Shown here piece after piece: positions 57,756-64,000 of a stretch of DNA of 64,000 bases. The notes beneath the pieces were generated by a model. The model was not told the origin of the DNA. It was given only the letters and a program-made list of their open reading frames with translations, and searched no databases. The stretch covers positions 40,200,501-40,264,500 of the forward strand of contig JAIOJX010000002.1 in assembly GCA_022376925.1 (NCBI GenBank), in the 5' to 3' direction. Position 1 is the stretch's first letter. Each line of letters opens with the position of its first letter. Position numbers and translations under genes: made by a program. The DNA is from Tragulus kanchil (Eukaryota; Chordata; Mammalia; Artiodactyla; Tragulidae).

Positions 57756-60027
57756 GAGACAAGTCTATGACAACAGAATTGACTGCTTCCAAAATCTGAT
57801 GTGTGTTTGGAGCTAAAGACAGGACATTGAAAGTTTATGTCAAAAACTTCCCGGATCTTACATTAAAATCACCCTCAATAATATCAAATAGAAGTTTTTG
57901 TTTCAATTTACTTTAGAAAAATTCATTGATAGTTTTTAAACATAAACAATATGTTCCATTTATACTGCAAAGTTGAGTTATAGGAAAACTTTATAATTTT
58001 ATTTTATATATTTTTACATATGACTGTAAAAATAACAAAATTTTAGTTCCATGTTAAATGTCTTCCATAATTGCTTTTTGCCAGAGAACTTCTTGTGAGT
58101 AAAGGAAAAATAGCTTAAAACAATAACTTGGGGTTTCTTATTGTCCTTTGCTACCATCTTCAATATGTTTCTTTCATCCATTCTGAACAAACTCATCTCT
58201 GAATTTAATAAAAGGGCTGTTTCTAGTAGTATTTTTATTTGCTTGTTTATCAGTGTCTTTTATAGAAGGAAGAGAACAGAATTTTTTTCTGACCTAATTA
58301 CTGAAAACAGTTGAGAATTTTACGAGCAATTGAAAAAATGATCTTGTAGACACTGTTGATCAATAATAGCTCATCATATTAATCACTGGAAAATTTACAG
58401 CAGAGTCAGTGGAATGCAAAAATGAAAAGAAAATATACATTTATACAAAGAAAGGCAAAGATCCCTAGGGTCACTGATAATGTAATGTAATTGATTAGGC
58501 CTGTGATTAGAAGTACATAATACAACAATAAAAATAAGTAGAATATGAATATGGTTTTTAGAAGAAAATTAAAACTTCATTGTAGGTAAAGAAAAACCAT
58601 AGAGAATTAACCTTTTTATTTACATGTGATGGATATGTGGTTTTCTTACAATAAACTAAAGAATTACCTCGACTCTTCCTATTAACACGTTTTTTGAAAT
58701 GAGGGCTTTGCTGATGGCTCAGTGGTAGATAATATGCCTGCCGATGTAGGACACAGGGTTGATCCCTGATTCCAGAACATCCCACATGCCTTTCATGGAG
58801 CAACTAAGCCTGTGCACCACAAGTACTGAGCTGGTGCTCCAGAGCCCAGGGGCTGCCACTACAGAGCCCACGTGTTGCCACATCTGATGACTAAACAAAA
58901 AGAGACAAGTCTATGACAACAGAATTGACTGCTTCCAAAATCTGATGTGTGTTTGGAGCTAAAGACAGGACATTGAAAGTTTATGTCAAAAACTTCCCGG
59001 ATCTTACATTAAAATCACCCTCAATAATATCAAATAGAAGTTTTTGTTTCAATTTACTTTAGAAAAATTCATTGATAGTTTTAAACATAAACAATATGTT
59101 CCATTTATACTGCAAAGTTGAGTTATAGGAAAACTTTATAATTTTATTTTATATATTTTTACATATGACTGTAAAAATAACAAAATTTTAGTTCCATGTT
59201 AAATGTCTTCCATAATTGCTTTTTGCCAGAGAACTTCTTGTGAGTAAAGGAAAAATAGCTTAAAACAATAACTTGGGGTTTCTTATTGTCCTTTGCTACC
59301 ATCTTCAATATGTTTCTTTCATCCATTCTGAACAAACTCATCTCTGAATTTAATAAAAGGGCTGTTTCTAGTAGTATTTTTATTTGCTTGTTTATCAGTG
59401 TCTTTTATAGAAGGAAGAGAACAGAATTTTTTTCTGACCTAATTACTGAAAACAGTTGAGAATTTTACGAGCAATTGAAAAAATGATCTTGTAGACACTG
59501 TTGATCAATAATAGCTCATCATATTAATCACTGGAAAATTTACAGCAGAGTCAGTGGAATGCAAAAATGAAAAGAAAATATACATTTATACAAAGAAAGG
59601 CAAAGATCCCTAGGGTCACTGATAATGTAATGTAATTGATTAGGCCTGTGATTAGAAGTACATAATACAACAATAAAAATAAGTAGAATATGAATATGGT
59701 TTTTAGAAGAAAATTAAAACTTCATTGTAGGTAAAGAAAAACCATAGAGAATTAACCTTTTTATTTACATGTGATGGATATGTGGTTTTCTTACAATAAA
59801 CTAAAGAATTACCTCGACTCTTCCTATTAACACGTTTTTTGAAATGAGGGCTTTGCTGATGGCTCAGTGGTAGATAATATGCCTGCCGATGTAGGACACA
59901 GGGTTGATCCCTGATTCCAGAACATCCCACATGCCTTTCATGGAGCAACTAAGCCTGTGCACCACAAGTACTGAGCTGGTGCTCCAGAGCCCAGGGGCTG
60001 CCACTACAGAGCCCACGTGTTGCCACT
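57752..60027. repeat. Direct duplication W (copies 57752-58880 and 58897-60027)
   Basis: About 1130 bases repeated, offset 1146, then 1145 after T5/T4 at 57930. Copy 1 begins in a Bov-tA tail and ends inside a CHR SINE, while copy 2 carries the SINE to its end. The 16 bases between resemble a SINE tail (GATGACTAAACAAAA), so the break lies in repeat sequence on both sides. Confidence 0.96.
58701..58880 (+). mobile_element. CHR-family (CHR-2-like) SINE, truncated at the end of W copy 1
   Basis: GAGGGCTTTGCTGATGGCTC, GATCCCTGATTCCAG, GGAGCAACTAAGCCTGTGCA, GTGCTCCAGAGCCCAGGGG, then cut. Confidence 0.88.
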
Positions 60028-60195
60028 TCTGAAACTTGTGTGCCCTGGAGTCTGTGCTCCCCAACAAGAGAAACCACCCCAATGAGAAACCCACACATCA
60101 CAACTACAGAGTAGCTAGCCCTTAGGTACAGACACTAGAGAAAAGCCCAGACATCAATGAAGACCCAGCACAGCCAAAAACATGAATAAATAAAC
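59846..60195 (+). mobile_element. CHR-family (CHR-2-like) SINE, full copy
   Basis: Continues past the break of the first copy through CCCCAACAAGAGAAACCACC, GAGAAACCCACACATCACAA and GAAGACCCAGCACAGCC to an AATAAATAAA tail. It is of the same long type as 514-802. Confidence 0.9.
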
Positions 60196-60397
60196 ATTTT
60201 AAAGTGGGTTTCTACTTTGTACTATGCTATAAATTTAGGGATCAAAATAGGTTTGACTTGGTCAGGCTGAAAACATGAGCTCTGGAATTTGGAGACCTTA
60301 CATATTAATATTTCAGATGGGTAGCGAATTAGGACATACCAGTGATTAAGCTATCTTCATCAGATAAGGCATGAGCTAAGTCTAAATTATACAAATT

Positions 60398-62568
60398 AAA
60401 CTAAAAGAAGCAATAATTCTACACATACTCATAATCACTCACACCCACAGAATTAAATAGTAATTCTCAAAATCTTTCACTTAAATGTTGCTATAATAAC
60501 ATTAAGAATTCCAAGAATTTAGATTGGAACATACCATCTGCTGAGAATATTAATATATGAACAAGTACAGCTGTGAGCCCAATTAGTCACACAGTCATTT
60601 AAACAAAGCATACATAAAAATGCACCCTTTCACAAATAATTGCTAATGTACTTAATTCATCCCAGTGTTCTCTGCTGCGGATGTCCCTTGCCTTTAGAGA
60701 AGGACATGACTGAAAAATTGCCTGAGTCCAAATCTGCATGAGGCAAATATCACCCTGAACTGCCTTTTCTTGCGATGTCCCTAAGAAGCTTGAAATCCAC
60801 AGTCTCTGCCCAGAAGCTACATGGAGGTATGCTTCAACTTCATATTGCTCCACAAAAACAAGAAAACATCTGTAAAATGAATAAGGCAGAGCAGGCTTCT
60901 TTCTTCTGTCTACTGTTAAGATGTTCTCTTTCCTTATAAACCTTTTAGATCTTGTAAGCATTCTGGTAAACAGGAAACATTTAACAAAACTTGTTAATGG
61001 CAGTTGCTTTTGGCTGTTTCCCAGAGGTAGGATTGTGGAGGTTGAGTGCATACCTGAGTTTGAGGCATATTTGAGTGTGTCATTCAATCAAAGCAACTTC
61101 AAAGAGTCTTCACACTTGTCTGAGGTGCTATCATTTCATTGATTATTTGTTTCCCTTGACAAAAGGTGCTTATTGAGCTTGATAAATTAAAACAGTGTTT
61201 CTGAGAATCCCTTCTGTGACTTTTATAGTTATAATTGAATCATACTTGAGTGATGTTTTGATAACATCTATTCTCAATGAAATCATTTCTTGTGGCACAT
61301 ATTTATGGAAATTTTTTAATCAGAGGAGTTACAAATAACAGCTTGTCATAAGCAACTTTTATAAAATTTGTGTAGGGGGAAACTATTCATGTGAAAGGAG
61401 TTATATTGGAAAAAGTCGTACAAAGGATCCTATATCCTTAATCCAACATAGCATTCATAATTTTTAGTTAGTGTGTAAAGCAATATTAAAACTAAAAGAA
61501 GCAATAATTCTACACATACTCATAATCACTCACACCCACAGAATTAAATAGTAATTCTCAAAATCTTTCACTTAAATGTTGCTATAATAACATTAAGAAT
61601 TCCAAGAATTTAGATTGGAACATACCATCTGCTGAGAATATTAATATATGAACAAGTACAGCTGTGAGCCCAATTAGTCACACAGTCATTTAAACAAAGC
61701 ATACATAAAAATGCACCCTTTCACAAATAATTGCTAATGTACTTAATTCATCCCAGTGTTCTCTGCTGCGGATGTCCCTTGCCTTTAGAGAAGGACATGA
61801 CTGAAAAATTGCCTGAGTCCAAATCTGCATGAGGCAAATATCACCCTGAACTGCCTTTTCTTGCGATGTCCCTAAGAAGCTTGAAATCCACAGTCTCTGC
61901 CCAGAAGCTACATGGAGGTATGCTTCAACTTCATATTGCTCCACAAAAACAAGAAAACATCTGTAAAATGAATAAGGCAGAGCAGGCTTCTTTCTTCTGT
62001 CTACTGTTAAGATGTTCTCTTTCCTTATAAACCTTTTAGATCTTGTAAGCATTCTGGTAAACAGGAAACATTTAACAAAACTTGTTAATGGCAGTTGCTT
62101 TTGGCTGTTTCCCAGAGGTAGGATTGTGGAGGTTGAGTGCATACCTGAGTTTGAGGCATATTTGAGTGTGTCATTCAATCAAAGCAACTTCAAAGAGTCT
62201 TCACACTTGTCTGAGGTGCTATCATTTCATTGATTATTTGTTTCCCTTGACAAAAGGTGCTTATTGAGCTTGATAAATTAAAACAGTGTTTCTGAGAATC
62301 CCTTCTGTGACTTTTATAGTTATAATTGAATCATACTTGAGTGATGTTTTGATAACATCTATTCTCAATGAAATCATTTCTTGTGGCACATATTTATGGA
62401 AATTTTTTAATCAGAGGAGTTACAAATAACAGCTTGTCATAAGCAACTTTTATAAAATTTGTGTAGGGGGAAACTATTCATGTGAAAGGAGTTATATTGG
62501 AAAAAGTCGTACAAAGGATCCTATGTCCTTAATCCAACATAGCATTCATAATTTTTAGTTAGTGTGTA
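60398..62568. repeat. Direct duplication X (copies 60398-61477 and 61489-62568)
   Basis: 1080 bases repeated, offset 1091, 11-base filler. One substitution near the end of copy 1 (TATATCC at 61431 versus TATGTCC at 62522). The third copy in Y also has TATGTCC, so copy 1 is the odd one out. No interspersed repeat is recognised inside. It contains a 162-codon frame. Confidence 0.97.
60599..61087 (-). other. Unexplained 162-codon open frame, copy 1 (copy 2 at 61690-62178)
   Basis: The longest frame in the window outside SINE/LINE sequence, 162 codons from ATG to stop on the minus strand. It begins MNDTLKYASNSG and includes a KRFIRKENILTVDRRKK basic stretch and cysteines near the end (SCPSLKARD). 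I recognise no domain, signal peptide, membrane segment or family. The frame lies in ordinary A+T-rich sequence with no promoter or splice context that I can see. It may well be a chance frame. Copy 2 is identical. Confidence 0.15.
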
Positions 62569-64000
62569 TTATGCATCAAGCATTCTTCACACTGATGGCT
62601 AGGACACAGCCCCCGCTTTCACGCATCATGATCTCTGTCCATACTTATAAATGGGCAGTTGCAAAGATGTTCTACAGTCTTCTGAGACATCTCAGACATT
62701 ATTCTGGAAATGCAAAAGCAGGGTACATAAAGGTCATTTGGCTGGAGATGCAGGGTAGAATTGTTTTAAAATTATTTCTATGATCATTCACTGTTTGGCA
62801 CTGTGATGACCTGAGAGAAAATGGGAGTCTTCTATGGCCCAGACAGATGAGCCATTGCTCAGTGACGAATGACCAGAAAGTGACATCCTGTTGGACCAGC
62901 ATCTTAGCATAGATCCCGCTGTTAATGGGCTGAGATGAGGCTGCCAGAGTTTTCTGGATGTCAAACGTTGTAACTCCAGTTGCTTACGTAAGTGGGCAAA
63001 TACTGTCTTTATTCAATATTCAGAGCCTTTAGGAGTCCAATAGCTAATCTTCATAAGTACTGGTTACTGAAAATGGAGTCTGACTGCTTGCTGCTCAAAA
63101 GCCAATGAACAGGCCAGGTTGGTGGAAAGGAAATGTTGCTTTACTTTGGATGCTGGCCACTGGTGCGGGTAGTGAGGATGGTCTATCCAAAGGCCAGTTC
63201 TGCCTCCTCCCCGACAATCGAGGGCAAGAGCTTTCCCAGATGGAGGGAGGGGTTCCATGTAGAAACAGCACAGTCAGCTGACAAGTATCTTGAAATTGGC
63301 CTTTTATTTAAAAGCTTGATTAATTATGTATTTCAAACCTTGACAAAAGGTGCTTATTGAGCTTGATAAATTAAAACAGTGTTTCTGAGAATCCCTTCTG
63401 TGACTTTTATAGTTATAATTGAATCATACTTGAGTGATGTTTTGATAACATCTATTCTCAATGAAATCATTTCTTGTGGCACATATTTATGGAAATTTTT
63501 TAATCAGAGGAGTTACAAATAACAGCTTGTCATAAGCAACTTTTATAAAATTTGTGTAGGGGGAAACTATTCATGTGAAAGGAGTTATATTGGAAAAAGT
63601 CGTACAAAGGATCCTATGTCCTTAATCCAACATAGCATTCATAATTTTTAGTTAGTGTGTATTATGCATCAAGCATTCTTCACACTGATGGCTAGGACAC
63701 AGCCCCCGCTTTCACGCATCATGATCTCTGTCCATACTTATAAATGGGCAGTTGCAAAGATGTTCTACAGTCTTCTGAGACATCTCAGACATTATTCTGG
63801 AAATGCAAAAGCAGGGTACATAAAGGTCATTTGGCTGGAGATGCAGGGTAGAATTGTTTTAAAATTATTTCTATGATCATTCACTGTTTGGCACTGTGAT
63901 GACCTGAGAGAAAATGGGAGTCTTCTATGGCCCAGACAGATGAGCCATTGCTCAGTGACGAATGACCAGAAAGTGACATCCTGTTGGACCAGCATCTTAG
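62245..64000. repeat. Direct duplication Y (copy 1 from 62245, copy 2 from 63338 to the window end)
   Basis: Offset 1093. Copy 2 runs from 63338 and is cut by the end of the window at 64000 (corresponding to 62907), so its length is unknown. The first 324 bases of copy 1 are also the end of X copy 2, so this block appears at 61154, 62245 and 63338. Confidence 0.96.
63066..63300. mobile_element. Possible ruminant endogenous-retrovirus LTR fragment
   Basis: The wording GACTGCTTGCTGCTCAAAAG, CCAATGAACAGGCCAGGTTG, GTGGAAAGGAAATGTTGCTT and the following GATGCTGGCCACTGG recalls LTR-type interspersed repeats of ruminants. No flanking second LTR and no gag/pol/env sequence is seen, so at most a solitary partial LTR remains. 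Orientation and family are uncertain. A tentative call by eye. Confidence 0.35.

Overview
Mammalian, specifically ruminant (Bovidae-like), non-coding DNA. This follows from the mobile elements: many Bov-tA SINEs, tRNA-derived CHR-family SINEs, and 3' fragments of the BovB (RTE-type) LINE. Beneath them lie older pan-mammalian relics (L1, L2, MIR, hAT-Charlie). The exact species cannot be told from this sequence. I find no protein-coding exon, rRNA, tRNA gene or CRISPR array that I would defend. Nearly all open frames are short and lie in SINE/LINE sequence or are chance frames. The best coding-like traces are a BovB reverse-transcriptase C-terminal remnant (about 33.1-33.4 kb and its copy), a possible frameshifted pseudogene relic (43.6-44.0 kb and its copy), and an unexplained 162-codon frame (60.6-61.1 kb and its copy).

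The dominant structure is a series of 20 near-identical direct duplications of about 1.1 kb. Each involves a different, unrelated sequence, and all have an offset between copies of 1071-1198 bp. I label them A-H, K-S and W-Y along the window. Some are exactly head-to-tail and others have 7-118 bp of filler. In several runs (E-F-G-H, N-O, Q-R, X-Y) the end of one downstream copy is the start of the next duplicated block, so short stretches occur three times. About 22 kb of the 64 kb is redundant by my sum of the offsets, leaving about 42 kb of distinct sequence. Mismatches and homopolymer indels gather at the 3' end of the upstream copy, and several copy edges fall inside SINE/LINE elements. 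The most economical reading is unmerged contig overlaps or gap-fill artefacts in a draft assembly. Real tandem duplication is the alternative and is testable with reads.

Layout: 0-2.4 kb, duplication A with Bov-tA, CHR SINE and BovB. 2.4-5.7 kb, AT-rich DNA with MIR, hAT, L2 and L1 relics. 5.7-13.1 kb, duplications B, C, D with hAT, L2-like and L1/Bov-tA content. 13.1-13.65 kb, plain sequence. 13.65-22.06 kb, chained duplications E-H. 22.1-27.2 kb, mostly single-copy, with a 32-bp AT-rich minisatellite and an L2 relic. 27.2-29.3 kb, duplication K, followed by a CHR SINE with a perfect target-site duplication. 29.9-34.7 kb, duplications L and M (microsatellite plus BovB). 35.2-40 kb, a CHR SINE and duplications N and O. 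40-42.9 kb, single-copy, ending in Bov-tA and an L1 relic. 42.9-45.1 kb, duplication P. 45.8-46.15 kb, a CHR SINE with a perfect target-site duplication. 47.1-51.1 kb, duplications Q and R. 51.6-53.8 kb, duplication S carrying a CHR SINE. 53.8-57.7 kb, single-copy with L1, CHR SINE, BovB tail and Bov-tA. 57.75-60.2 kb, duplication W. 60.4-64 kb, duplications X and Y, the last cut by the window end. No gene network can be described: the window looks like intergenic or deep intronic DNA.
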